29,175 nucleotides of DNA from a virus: the IMG/VR virus record IMGVR_UViG_3300037189_011142, positions 1 through 29,175 of that record. One strand, 5' to 3'. Each line of letters opens with the position of its first letter. The stretch's first letter is position 1. The notes under the pieces were generated by a model. The model ran no database searches, was not told the origin of the DNA, and saw nothing but the letters and a program-made list of their open reading frames with translations. The position numbers and the translations under genes are program-made. This document shows, one piece after another, positions 7,062 through 14,839 of the stretch.

Positions 7062-8452
7062 GGGGCCACCCCCTGCCGTCGCAATTGTGCCGCTTCATTG
7101 GCCTGTGCGTTCATCTGCGCTCTGATGCGGTTGATGGTGATTTCCTCCAACTCCTTCACCAGAGGAGCAATCCGCTCCTCCAACGCATCCGCCAACCGCG
7201 ACGGGTCAAGGTCAACGCTGATCGTCTGCTTGATGTCTGCCGTGATCTTCGCCTCGGCCTCGGCGATTTTTCGATCGAGCCCCAGCAGCTTGACGATCTC
7301 CGCGAACCCAGCCGCATCCGCCCCGGCCTTCGCTTGCTCAGCCATGATCCCGCGAAACGCGACATTCCCCCTGGCAAACTTCAGCTCCTCGCTGGTCAAC
7401 TGCCCCACGCCGCCCGGCCCGGCAACCTTGCGGGCGATGTCCAATGTCGCCTGTTTCTCGCGGACGTCCATCAGCCCGAACTCTTCGCGGGCTGCGTCGA
7501 TCCGCTTGCGGGTCTCCTCGATCAAATCCCGCTCGGCTTTGGTCCGCTCAAGGATGATCGTGTTCAGATTGCGCTCGTTGTCCAGCCGGGATTGCTGGAC
7601 GTTGGCGAAGCGTTCTTCGCGTGCGCGGGGGTTGTTCTTGGCCACCTCTTCCAGAACAGCAGCCTCGGCTCCAACACCACGCAACGCCCCAAAGGCAGCT
7701 TGTCCGCCAAGGCCCATGCCGCCCATCATGCCCTGCATGAACGGATTTTTTTCGATTCCCTTGGGAATCATTTCGTCGATGACCTGCAGGAACTCTCGTC
7801 CCGGCTTTACAAATGTTTCTTCGCCACCGCCCGCAAGATCCTTCAGCAGACTTGTAACACCGCCCAACACCACTTTGGGGGCATTGAATGCCGTGATGGT
7901 GGCCGAGGCAATGCTGAGGAATTTATTCTCCGCTCCACCGCCGAAGAAGCCTTTTCCTGCCTGCTGCGTTGCTGCGGTCGTCTTGCGGATCTCTTCCGTC
8001 GCGGTCTTGATCTCGCGGGCGAACGCTTGGACCTCGATGATCCTCCCGCCTCCGGCCTGCATCAATGCACCGCCGTCACCACCACGGACAATCATCCCGC
8101 CGCCACGTCCGCCACCGCCACCGGCCCCAGGCAGAAGCATACCACCCCCGCCACCACCACCACCGCCTGCACCCCCTCCGCCCCTCGCCCGCCGGTAGAA
8201 CGCCGCGTAGGCCGCTTCCACACGTCTCAGGCTATCGAGGTGTGCAGCCTCGACCCTCTTGATGTCGGCGAGTTGCTGGTCAACGTGGTGCCGCTGTGCC
8301 TCGCGGATCTTGTTGATGCTCGCGAGTTGTGCTGCCTCGATCGCCTTGGTGACGGCAATCGACGCCTCTGCGGCCTTGCGTGCATCCGCCGCCGATGCAA
8401 ACGCCATCCTGACATTGATCACCACATCAGACGAGACACTAGCCACGGCCAC
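7058..8452 (-). CDS. Tape measure-like protein (short)
   Basis: A 464-aa protein that starts at GTG 8452, or more likely at GTG 8446, which is 8 bases after GGAGG. The first ~90 residues are Ala-rich helix or coiled coil (AIEAAQLASINKIREAQ). A long Gly-rich stretch with two polyglycine runs follows at about residues 90-125, then a hydrophobic/Gly region with repeated GGMGLGG-type turns, and then long charged helices (ERTKAERDLIEETRKRIDAAREEFG). It lies directly after the tail chaperones, the canonical place. At 464 aa it is short for the family and predicts a short tail. No transglycosylase or peptidase domain is visible. Confidence 0.75.
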   Translation of the reverse strand: MAVASVSSDVVINVRMAFASAADARKAAEASIAVTKAIEAAQLASINKIREAQRHHVDQQLADIKRVEAAHLDSLRRVEAAYAAFYRRARGGGGAGGGGGGGGGMLLPGAGGGGGRGGGMIVRGGDGGALMQAGGGRIIEVQAFAREIKTATEEIRKTTAATQQAGKGFFGGGAENKFLSIASATITAFNAPKVVLGGVTSLLKDLAGGGEETFVKPGREFLQVIDEMIPKGIEKNPFMQGMMGGMGLGGQAAFGALRGVGAEAAVLEEVAKNNPRAREERFANVQQSRLDNERNLNTIILERTKAERDLIEETRKRIDAAREEFGLMDVREKQATLDIARKVAGPGGVGQLTSEELKFARGNVAFRGIMAEQAKAGADAAGFAEIVKLLGLDRKIAEAEAKITADIKQTISVDLDPSRLADALEERIAPLVKELEEITINRIRAQMNAQANEAAQLRRQGVAP

Positions 8453-8825
8453 GACCTCCGATCAATGCGCCAACCGGTCCCGCGACACGCAACGCCAGTT
8501 CCATCTCTGCCGAGTCGCTCGCCTGCCGAATTACTGCCGCATTCCGCCTGACGATCGCGTCATCGGGGAAGATCCCCACGGCTCGACACTCGCTGTAATG
8601 CTGATACGCCTGCCAGTTCTGATCGGTCAACGCTCGGGATTGCTCGGGCGTTCCTTTGGGGCAGCCGTTCGCCCGGGTACGACATGGCGGGAGATTGCCG
8701 ACGGGCCGGCGCACTGGCTCGCCACGAACTTTCATTCTCTCCCCCGCCTTCTCGTCGTACACGAATGCCTCGCAGTCCTGACAATCGCGGTGAGCAACTT
8801 CGGGGTGCAGGATTGTCAGCCGCAC
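8439..8825 (-). CDS. Frameshift-encoded C-terminal part of tail assembly chaperone (T-like)
   Basis: A 128-residue frame opening with GTG CGG CTG, in the −1 frame relative to the 111-aa gene just upstream. It has several Cys/His that may form a zinc site (HRDCQDCEAF, PPCRTRANGC, YSECRAVG). It is continuous with the frame reached by slipping at 8837-8843: after the slip the reading is L-A-E-G and then this ORF. The most likely product is therefore the 243-aa fusion with the upstream gene, comparable to lambda GT, made as a minor product. Independent initiation at GTG 8825 is possible but is not needed. Confidence 0.75.
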   Translation of the reverse strand: MRLTILHPEVAHRDCQDCEAFVYDEKAGERMKVRGEPVRRPVGNLPPCRTRANGCPKGTPEQSRALTDQNWQAYQHYSECRAVGIFPDDAIVRRNAAVIRQASDSAEMELALRVAGPVGALIGGRGRG

Positions 8826-8833
8826 CCCCTCCG

Positions 8834-9169
8834 CTAGTTTTTTGCGGTGTCCCCCGACTCAGTGGCCCCGCAAAGGATTGTCCACAGCCTCAGCACGAGG
8901 GGATTGACCAGCCGCTTCACGCTGTCCGCAGAAACGGGAACCGATTCCCCAGACGGGCCGGTGATGTTCCACGCGACCAGCTTGCCCGCGATCAGATCGC
9001 AGACCAGCCGACTCCATCCCGCCTCGTCCAACCCCTTTGACTTGGCGAGGTATTCCGCGAAGTCGGCAGCAGCCATCGGGCGAAATGTGATGTTGATCTC
9101 GTCCCACAGATCGCACGCGGCAATGGTCATCTCTCGCGTGTAGCCATCGGGAATGTACGGGGAGGGCAT
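8834..9169 (-). CDS. Tail assembly chaperone (G-like)
   Basis: A 111-aa, mostly helical protein between the tail tube and tape-measure genes, where long-tailed phages encode tail assembly chaperones. It has an aromatic/acidic segment (CDLWDEINITFRPM) and a hydrophobic C-terminal helix. It ends ...D-T-A-K-N-stop, with the codons GCA AAA AAC TAG giving the phased slippery heptamer A AAA AAC. Most ribosomes would stop here and make the short chaperone; a minority would continue into 8439-8825. AAGG upstream of the ATG provides a modest ribosome binding site. Confidence 0.75.
   Translation of the reverse strand: MPSPYIPDGYTREMTIAACDLWDEINITFRPMAAADFAEYLAKSKGLDEAGWSRLVCDLIAGKLVAWNITGPSGESVPVSADSVKRLVNPLVLRLWTILCGATESGDTAKN
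8837..8843 (-). promoter_or_regulatory. -1 ribosomal frameshift site A AAA AAC (tail chaperones)
   Basis: The minus strand reads GC A AAA AAC TAG, with AAA and AAC in the zero frame of the upstream gene. This matches the X XXY YYZ rule exactly, and A AAA AAC is an efficient −1 slippery sequence. The frame reached is open through the whole next ORF. A purine-rich GGAGGGGG follows 4-11 bases downstream; I did not identify a stable stimulatory hairpin by eye. Confidence 0.8.
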
Positions 9170-9178
9170 CGTGTCGCC

Positions 9179-10066
9179 TTATGCTGTGCTGTCGCTGGTG
9201 ATGACGAGTTCCTTCGTTGCTCCGCTGCTGCGGGCCGATCCCGACAGCGTGAGCAGGATCTCCCCGGGACCACCGACAACCGGGGAAGCATCGGGGACCA
9301 TCAAGGCCGCCACGGCAAATGTAATCGACCGGTTGCCGTTCGTCAGCACGAAGGTCGCCGAACTCGCCCCGGCCGAGTTGATGCCGTACAGATCGACTTC
9401 ATCCGAGGTATACGGCACCGTCAGAGAGAGAGTCACGTCTCGGCCCTCTGTGTGAATGTCGGTCGCGGTCTGGCTGTTCGCGAACCGGCTGTTAATCCGG
9501 TTGTCGATCGTGAGCTCCCATTGCGTGACCGTCCGCGTCGTTCCCTCGATCGTGCAGACTGCATCAGACCAGACATAGGGCGGATCGGTCGGGGCTGAGA
9601 TGCTCGGGAAAGCAGTCGCGGATACGACCTCCGTCTTGCCGGTCAACTCACAATCGAGTTCCAAGGGCCCGCCAGCCGAAGCCCTGAACGTCGCCCGGCC
9701 GACCTTGCAGCCACCGTACACGAACCGCTTGGCCACTCGATCGATAAGCACGTCGAACGCCGGGAGAGTCTCCGCGAAGGCGAACACGTCTGTCGATTCG
9801 TTGGCCCCCATGATCCGTGGGAGGATCAGGTCCAGCATCAAGGGCGTAGCGTGAAACTGCACGCCACCGCTGACCCGATAGATGCTGTCCCGTGCTCGCT
9901 CGATCGGTATGGATCGCGTCCCACGAATGCCGTTGGTCTCGACGATCTCCTGCTGCTTCCGCAGGCTCTCGCTAATATATTCGAAGGACTCGGTATAAGA
10001 TCCGATCGCTGTCCCAGTCGCCGCCATCGAAAGGCGACTCTGGTGCCCCATGCTCGCATCAGCCAT
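9179..10066 (-). CDS. Major tail tube protein
   Basis: A 295-aa protein starting at ATG in a TGATG junction with the tail-completion gene. It opens with a segment common to tail tube proteins of siphoviruses (GTAIGSYTESFEYISESL), followed by NGIRGTR and a long beta-rich body. The C-terminal ~80 residues (VGGPGEILLTLSGSAR) resemble an Ig-like add-on domain. Its place before the chaperones and tape measure fits the canonical order tube, chaperones, tape measure. Subunits would polymerise into the tail tube around the tape measure. Confidence 0.8.
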   Translation of the reverse strand: MADASMGHQSRLSMAATGTAIGSYTESFEYISESLRKQQEIVETNGIRGTRSIPIERARDSIYRVSGGVQFHATPLMLDLILPRIMGANESTDVFAFAETLPAFDVLIDRVAKRFVYGGCKVGRATFRASAGGPLELDCELTGKTEVVSATAFPSISAPTDPPYVWSDAVCTIEGTTRTVTQWELTIDNRINSRFANSQTATDIHTEGRDVTLSLTVPYTSDEVDLYGINSAGASSATFVLTNGNRSITFAVAALMVPDASPVVGGPGEILLTLSGSARSSGATKELVITSDSTA

Positions 10067-10527
10067 CAGTTGATTCCCTGATTGATTCTCGCTGCCACCG
10101 CATCCGCCAACCGCTGGCCGATCTGTGTTGCCGTTGTCTCGTTGATCCCGACATGCGGACGGGCTGGCATCCGCTTCGTCCCCGTCTGGTGAAAGTGTGC
10201 GTAGGGAACCTCAGTGCCAAACGTCAGCCACGTTGGGCCAGTGATCCACACCGTATCCTCCGTGCCGTTGGGCGTCGTGAGGCTCTCGAACATCCGCCCG
10301 GTATCGACGAGGATCGCGGAGTGTTCCTTGCGGGCAATCGTCACCGGAGACAGTGGAGCCCACGCTTCCCCGTTCGGCCCGTGCTGGCCCAGGTACATCT
10401 CCCGCTCCCAATCCTGGATGATCCTGATGGACTCATCGAGGGCTTGCGTATACGGGCCGTCTGACGCGTCTTCGGTTGCCTGAATGACCACGTCGATCAA
10501 CTGGCCGAGGCTCGGGTATTGCTTCAC
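10066..10527 (-). CDS. Virion morphogenesis / tail completion protein (Mu gpG-like)
   Basis: A 153-aa protein starting at GTG in a GTGA overlap. It has the family pattern: W-x-PLSPVTIARK in the first half, ILVDTGRMFESLT in the middle, and VPYAHFHQTGTKRMPARP near the end, the H-x-x-G-T-x-x-x-x-P-A-R-P signature of phage virion morphogenesis proteins. These act at the head-tail interface or tail terminator in Mu-like and many siphovirus modules. Its position between connector genes and the tail tube agrees. Confidence 0.85.
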   Translation of the reverse strand: MKQYPSLGQLIDVVIQATEDASDGPYTQALDESIRIIQDWEREMYLGQHGPNGEAWAPLSPVTIARKEHSAILVDTGRMFESLTTPNGTEDTVWITGPTWLTFGTEVPYAHFHQTGTKRMPARPHVGINETTATQIGQRLADAVAARINQGIN

Positions 10528-10997
10528 GTCCGGCCCTCGCGGTTGGTGATCCGCAGAACGAAGCCCGAGACGAACAGATCCCGGGCGAAAGCCGTCTGAT
10601 CGACGATCGCCAGAGGCTGCACTGCCATCGTATAGCCCCGCGTCGAGTCCAGCCGCTGGTTGCTGAACGCCTTGCGGATCGTCTCACGCCACGTCAGCCG
10701 CTGATCCAACCCCAGCCGTTGCTTGTCCATCGGCTCCTCTGCATCGATCCGCAGAGATGCCACGAGGGCCACGAGGACAGGATAGACGATGTCATCCCGC
10801 ACGTTGGTCGATGCCGTGATCGCCTCCGCCCCGAACGGGCTGATAATCACTGCGGGCATTCGCTCCGACGGCATCCGGGCAATCTCCAACGCCGCACTCT
10901 GGCAGATGACGACATTCGCACGCGAGATGCCGGGTAGATTCAACGCCTGCACCTGCGTCTGAACTGTCTCCAGAATGATGGTCAACTCGGCGGGCAT
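10524..10997 (-). CDS. Putative head-tail joining / tail terminator-like protein
   Basis: A 157-aa protein starting at the ATG in a TAATG junction with the preceding gene; the open frame extends upstream but overlaps that gene. It begins PAELTIILETVQTQVQ and contains VVICQSAALEIARM and a mixed alpha/beta body ending VSGFVLRITNREGRT, a layout seen in small tail terminator proteins that cap the tail tube. It lies between the connector-like gene and the tail-completion gene. The family assignment is positional and structural; no decisive motif is present. Confidence 0.5.
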   Translation of the reverse strand: MPAELTIILETVQTQVQALNLPGISRANVVICQSAALEIARMPSERMPAVIISPFGAEAITASTNVRDDIVYPVLVALVASLRIDAEEPMDKQRLGLDQRLTWRETIRKAFSNQRLDSTRGYTMAVQPLAIVDQTAFARDLFVSGFVLRITNREGRT

Positions 10998-11323
10998 TAG
11001 ACTTGCCTCCGACAGATGACCGTGTAGCGCGTGTCTAGGGTGGCATGGCTCGCGCTCAGCACCCGCCACCGCACGTTACTCGCGTCGATGATGATGTCGT
11101 CGACCTGCACGCCACGGGAACCGGCTTGGGTGGCATTGAGCGTGAATCCCTTCTCGTCGCCCACGATGTCGATTCCAGCCGCGTTGAGTCTCTGTCTGTT
11201 GACCACCCCACCCACCGCGTTATCGACGGTTACCGACGTGGCACCATCCGGGCGGATCTGCCGCAGCGTGACAGTCTCGCCGTTGTCGAAGATGGTGTAG
11301 TCGCCGTCGATGTTCAGCGTCAT
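10997..11323 (-). CDS. Head-tail connector-like beta protein
   Basis: A 108-aa beta-rich protein starting in an ATGA overlap. It contains DGDYTIFDNGETVTLRQIRP, GFTLNATQAGSRGVQVDDII and WRVLSASHATLDTRYTVICRR, a compact beta-barrel pattern seen in small neck or head-closure proteins. Four small genes lie between the capsid protein and the tail tube; this is the third and probably belongs to the neck. No enzyme motif is seen. Confidence 0.5.
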   Translation of the reverse strand: MTLNIDGDYTIFDNGETVTLRQIRPDGATSVTVDNAVGGVVNRQRLNAAGIDIVGDEKGFTLNATQAGSRGVQVDDIIIDASNVRWRVLSASHATLDTRYTVICRRQV

Positions 11324-11538
11324 GTCGTGGCCTCGCCCAACTCTTCAAACGCCCCGACCGCAGCCGCCTGAAGGTTGTTCAGCGCCATGATCTGGCCGAG
11401 GATCGCGGTCCGGTAGCCGTTCCAGTCGACTTGTTGCCCATCGATGTTGTAGCTCGGCTTCGGGTTGGCTGACTCGGTCGCCAACGCCGTCAAGAGGTTA
11501 CTTCGAATCGTCGCGATTTGCTCCGCGTCGCCTGCCAT
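11320..11538 (-). CDS. Small helical head-tail region protein
   Basis: A 72-aa acidic protein that starts at the ATG in a TGATG junction with the preceding gene. It is mainly helical (MAGDAEQIATIRSNLLTALA, then LGQIMALNNLQAAAVG) and resembles short neck-region proteins found after the capsid gene in many phages. It is the first of three closely coupled genes before the tail genes. No domain is recognised. Confidence 0.55.
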   Translation of the reverse strand: MAGDAEQIATIRSNLLTALATESANPKPSYNIDGQQVDWNGYRTAILGQIMALNNLQAAAVGAFEELGEATT

Positions 11539-11789
11539 CAGACCGCCTCAATTTCCAACTTCTTGCGGGTCAACACAACGCCGCCATTGCCGTTCCCGTT
11601 GTACGCTCGAATGGCATCCTCGATGGTCTGGGCCTCGACGATCCGCCAGTCTCCACCAGACCCCAGGGGCCGCATCTTGTAGCGCGGCAACTGCACGCCA
11701 GGAGGGGTCTCCTCCAGCACTGCCACAGTCTCTACGCTCTCGGTCACCTGCTCGACAGGCTCCGCCGCTTCCGCCTTTTGCTTCGCCAT
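11538..11789 (-). CDS. Hypothetical protein after the capsid gene
   Basis: An 83-aa protein with an acidic, low-complexity N-terminus (AEAAEPVEQVTESVETVAVL) and a basic C-terminal half ending VVLTRKKLEIEAV, where a short strand-rich domain follows KMRPLGSGGDW. It has a strong Shine-Dalgarno (GGAGG at 11797-11801, 7 bases before the ATG). The terminator-like hairpin at 11802-11838 lies directly upstream, between the capsid protein and this gene. Position suggests a head-tail role; the sequence shows no family. Confidence 0.55.
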   Translation of the reverse strand: MAKQKAEAAEPVEQVTESVETVAVLEETPPGVQLPRYKMRPLGSGGDWRIVEAQTIEDAIRAYNGNGNGGVVLTRKKLEIEAV

Positions 11790-11801
11790 GCTGCATCCTC
11801 C

Positions 11802-11838
11802 AAAAAAGAACCCCCGCCAGCTTGTGGCCGACGGGGGC
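11802..11838 (-). terminator. Intrinsic terminator downstream of the major capsid gene
   Basis: On the minus strand CCCCCG...CGGGGG forms a 6-bp closing stem around an imperfect inner stem (GTCGGCC..AGCTGG region), followed by TTCTTTTTT. This is the usual layout of a Rho-independent terminator. It begins about 30 bases after the capsid stop. Because the next gene's Shine-Dalgarno follows immediately, it probably acts as a partial terminator that lowers expression of the neck and tail genes relative to capsid. Confidence 0.7.
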
Positions 11839-11864
11839 GTATTGTGTCGGCCGTCACGCGGCTA

Positions 11865-13043
11865 CTAGGCAGTACACTTCACCATCGCCCGGGGCTCGAT
11901 GGTCGCGAACGCACCCCTCTCAGACGCTTTGAACCGCATCACTACATCCTGCGTGAATTCGGCCTCGTTGTTTGCCGGGGCTTGCACCACGGTGAGGGGC
12001 CAGTTCTGCATGTAGCGGAAGGCTCGCCGAGGATCTCCCAGGAACCAACTGGTATCCGTGTTCATTCGGGCCGCCAGTTGATTGGTCGAGACGATGGTGT
12101 AGTTCGTGATCGGGTTGCCGGTCTTCGTCTCCGTGGGATTGCCAGTGGTGGCGTATCCTGGCGTCGTCACCGTGATCTCCGTCGCATTGATGATCCGACG
12201 GGCCGTATACAACAGCTCGCGGTTTACGATCAGATGCGATGGATTCAGAAGAATCGGCTCTCCGGTTTCTGGATCAAGCATTCCAGAAAACAACCGCTCG
12301 GCCGCGTCGATGTCGGTCCAGTCAACCAGCGCATTGGACGCTGCCAGATTGTCCCACGTATGCGTACCTGAGTTGTCCCCATACGTCGCGATCGTGGTAT
12401 CCCGGTAGCGGTAACGATGGTCGGTGACGTTCTCGTCAACCACGCAATCTATCGCCCGCTTCTCTTTGTTCAGGCCGAGGGCCTCGCCGACCTTCCGACA
12501 CCGGTCTTCCAACACGCCCGTACGATCGAAGAAAATGGCTTCCTTCGTGACCTCGACGATCAGCCCCCGCTTGGTGGTCGTGGGCGTGTCGATGTAGGTC
12601 TGGCTCACACCCGCCTTCGGGTAGGGCTGGCCCTCGTCGACGATCAGGGCTTCATCACCGATGCCGCTAATCCCCGGGATACGCTCGCCGTTGAATTGCG
12701 TATTCACCACGGGAATGATTCCGGTGAACACGAAGGCTTCCTGCTCGTAGGCCTCCATCACGGCATTGTACAGCAGTTGTCCGCTGATCTTGGCGAACTG
12801 ACTGGACGCTACCACAGAGGCAGTTTCCCGCAGTTCGGTCGACCCGTTCTCACCCGGGGCGTACATCCCGACGATCTCACGACCATCAGGGACGAAGTTC
12901 TCGAACAGCTTGCGAATCGAGAAGTCGCCGAAGCAAATCTCCTTCTTCCGCAGTCCTTCCGACAGATCGGCATTGAACCGATCCACTTGGCCATCGCGTT
13001 GGGCGGCCTCAAACAGCCGTCGCAGTTGAGATACGTTGATCAT
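11865..13043 (-). CDS. Major capsid protein
   Basis: A 392-aa protein, the usual size for HK97-fold capsid subunits. The N-terminal ~100 residues are helical and charged and would be the scaffold-like or cleaved arm. The body has RIPGISGIGDEALIVDEGQPYP (E-loop region) and KRGLIVEVTKEAIFFDRTG (the strand and spine helix typical of capsid proteins), then PSHLIVNRELLYTARRI and DTSWFLGDPRRAFRYMQNWP near the end (A-domain). AGGAG at 13052-13056 lies 8 bases upstream of the ATG. It follows the protease and decoration genes, and a strong terminator-like hairpin follows its stop. Confidence 0.85.
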   Translation of the reverse strand: MINVSQLRRLFEAAQRDGQVDRFNADLSEGLRKKEICFGDFSIRKLFENFVPDGREIVGMYAPGENGSTELRETASVVASSQFAKISGQLLYNAVMEAYEQEAFVFTGIIPVVNTQFNGERIPGISGIGDEALIVDEGQPYPKAGVSQTYIDTPTTTKRGLIVEVTKEAIFFDRTGVLEDRCRKVGEALGLNKEKRAIDCVVDENVTDHRYRYRDTTIATYGDNSGTHTWDNLAASNALVDWTDIDAAERLFSGMLDPETGEPILLNPSHLIVNRELLYTARRIINATEITVTTPGYATTGNPTETKTGNPITNYTIVSTNQLAARMNTDTSWFLGDPRRAFRYMQNWPLTVVQAPANNEAEFTQDVVMRFKASERGAFATIEPRAMVKCTA

Positions 13044-13045
13044 GC

Positions 13046-13774
13046 TTAGCGCTCCTGACTGCAGACGACATAGTCTACGTTGAGGGTCTCAAGATTGGCT
13101 CCACCGTTCTTGACGCCCAGGCCAATTTGCATTTCGGTCGCCGAAGTGAAGATGTAATCGTGCTGGGCCACGGCCACGCCGTCGACGAAAAAGGTCACAT
13201 AGGCATTGGTAGCCGAATACGGCATGTACTCAATCCGCAGAGTCTGGTACGCCGCACCGCCAGCAGTCACAGCCCGCTTCGACAGATTGTTGACGTTCGC
13301 CGCTGTGAGTTCGTTGGTCGTCTGGGTCGTGCTATTGCTGGTCTCGGTCTGCCACACAGTCCCGCCATCGACCTTGACGAACACCGCTCCGCTGTACGAA
13401 GCGGGAGGACCAGCTCCGTTGTCCTGCAACGAGTTCGCTCCCACCGCATCCAGCAGCCCCACGAGAATGTTGGCGTCGTCGGTGTTGGCCTCGGTGAACT
13501 GAACTCTGGCCTCAAAGAGCAACGGCTTGTCAGCCGCGAACTTGAACACCTCGTTCGCCGACTCGATGTAGGCTTCGTCGTTGTCCGCCACGGTGCCGTC
13601 AGACGCCACAAGGGCAATAATCCCACCCGCCGCATCCCCGACACTCGCCGTGCCGGAATCGGTGAGGGTGGTTACCCAGTCCGCCGAGTCGACGTCGCGA
13701 GTGAAATCATCCTGAATCGTGAATTGGTTCCGGAGTCGCAGCAACTCCGGCAGCCCATCGGTTCGAACCGCCAT
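13046..13774 (-). CDS. Lectin-fold (ConA/LamG-like) head decoration candidate
   Basis: A 242-aa protein with the jelly-roll pattern of concanavalin A-like domains: DDFTRDVDSADW near residues 22-33, then repeated beta-strands (LLFEARVQFTEAN, ILVGLLDAVG, AVFVKVDGGTVWQT, TLRIEYMPYSAT) and a C-terminal strand pair ending VVCSQER. It lies between the protease-scaffold and the capsid gene, where decoration or head-fibre proteins are common, and has an ideal ribosome binding site (AAGGAGG at 13780-13786), as expected for an abundant structural protein. It may bind surface carbohydrates. The domain call is by strand pattern, not by a catalytic motif. Confidence 0.65.
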   Translation of the reverse strand: MAVRTDGLPELLRLRNQFTIQDDFTRDVDSADWVTTLTDSGTASVGDAAGGIIALVASDGTVADNDEAYIESANEVFKFAADKPLLFEARVQFTEANTDDANILVGLLDAVGANSLQDNGAGPPASYSGAVFVKVDGGTVWQTETSNSTTQTTNELTAANVNNLSKRAVTAGGAAYQTLRIEYMPYSATNAYVTFFVDGVAVAQHDYIFTSATEMQIGLGVKNGGANLETLNVDYVVCSQER

Positions 13775-13786
13775 TGCGGCCTCCTT

Positions 13787-14839
13787 TTAGTTGGAACGAA
13801 TGGCAGCGATGAACTGCCGGGAATCAGTCGGATAAGACACCGCCGCAGCCACCGGGGGAGAGACGGCCGGACGCCCCGCCCGTTGCGTCACCGGCCACGA
13901 TTCGAGCAACGCCGCCCGCTTGCCAGCGTCGACAGCCAAGAGGGCCTTGAGTCGCTCAGGGGTGACTTCTCGGCCAGACGACTCCAATAACTTCCGGGCG
14001 TCGTGATCAGCCTTGACGATCGCGAACCCCTCCATCAGGGCGTCCAGTTTGCTCAGCACCGGGGCCAACGATTCGGCCACCGCCTTCTTCACGTCGGGCA
14101 TTTCTTCCTGCTCTTCCATCTCGGGCTCTGGCATATCGCCAGTGGGGGCCGCGTCGGCCTGCAGCATCTCCTGCGCCTTGAGGATCGCCGCGATGCGCTT
14201 CATTTTGCTGGCTCGGTCACCGTCACCGGCCAGCACTTCGGACACCATCGCGCCGAAGTAGTCTTGGCCCTCGGGAATCAGCTTGTCGGCGTATTCGCCC
14301 ATGCCTTCCGCCTCAAGGGCTTTCTGTTCGCCCGCCTCCATCGCACCTTCGCGGATGGTTTTCATTCGCGTCTCGCTTTCAAAAAGGCCCGCATTGGTGG
14401 CGGGAGTCTGGACTAGGTCAATCGAGTGAACCCGCTCGACGGTCTCTACAATCACCTGCTTGCCATCCATGCGGACGGTGCCCTCGGCGTGATGCGACAG
14501 GCCGATACGGTTCGGGTTGCGTTCTGCCGCCTCGGCAACGAGTTCGGCCTGCGGATGCGATTTGAGGTAATGCAAGTCCCCATACACCGCCCCCTGCTCC
14601 TGCCGGACGTTGCGAATCCAGCCGAACGCCTCAGCCAAGGGTCGGTCTTTCCGCTCGGTCGCGGGGTGATCCACATTAACGGGAGCGCCCTCGTACAGTC
14701 GGGCAGCCTCTGCCATCGCACGCGGGCTGTAGCGCCTTCCGTTGCGGCTGTCTTGCCCCAGGATGCGTACCCCCTCGATCAGACCGGCTTCACGGTCTAC
14801 TCGTCGGGGGGCAATCGTCGTCTGCTCGGTGAGTCGCAT
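13787..14839 (-). CDS. Prohead protease with C-terminal scaffold region
   Basis: A 350-aa protein. Residues 1-155 look like a prohead protease: VNVDHPA (His58), RIGLSHHAEG (Ser115/His116) and VHSIDLVQTPATNAGLF (the conserved S-I-D/E...P-A-T-N segment). Residues ~160-350 are acidic and coiled-coil rich (EPEMEEQEEMPDV), typical of scaffolds. An in-frame ATG at 14365 (MKTIREG) lies just after the protease domain and could give a nested scaffold protein, as lambda C/Nu3 does, but its Shine-Dalgarno is poor. The protein would trim scaffold and capsid arms during head maturation. Protease identity is clear from context and motifs; the exact catalytic set is inferred. Confidence 0.75.
   Translation of the reverse strand: MRLTEQTTIAPRRVDREAGLIEGVRILGQDSRNGRRYSPRAMAEAARLYEGAPVNVDHPATERKDRPLAEAFGWIRNVRQEQGAVYGDLHYLKSHPQAELVAEAAERNPNRIGLSHHAEGTVRMDGKQVIVETVERVHSIDLVQTPATNAGLFESETRMKTIREGAMEAGEQKALEAEGMGEYADKLIPEGQDYFGAMVSEVLAGDGDRASKMKRIAAILKAQEMLQADAAPTGDMPEPEMEEQEEMPDVKKAVAESLAPVLSKLDALMEGFAIVKADHDARKLLESSGREVTPERLKALLAVDAGKRAALLESWPVTQRAGRPAVSPPVAAAVSYPTDSRQFIAAIRSN

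Noticed and set aside
7746-7752. A7 run in the tape-measure gene (A AAA AAT in phase) as a frameshift site
   Set aside because: A AAA AAT is a weak slippery sequence, the −1 frame gives only shadow-like sequence, and no sensible product results.
8065-8210. Repetitive CCACCACCACCGCC-type sequence that might be a DNA repeat or CRISPR-like element
   Set aside because: It simply encodes the polyglycine stretch of the tape-measure protein on the minus strand; no regular repeat-spacer pattern.
7085-8551. A 488-codon plus-strand open frame opposite the tape-measure gene
   Set aside because: It mirrors the tape-measure and chaperone genes, has proline/arginine/histidine-rich shadow composition and no ribosome binding site; the minus-strand genes have family features and coupled starts.
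12417-13049. A 210-codon plus-strand frame opposite the capsid gene
   Set aside because: Shadow of the capsid coding region; the capsid frame has a good ribosome binding site and expected protein features.
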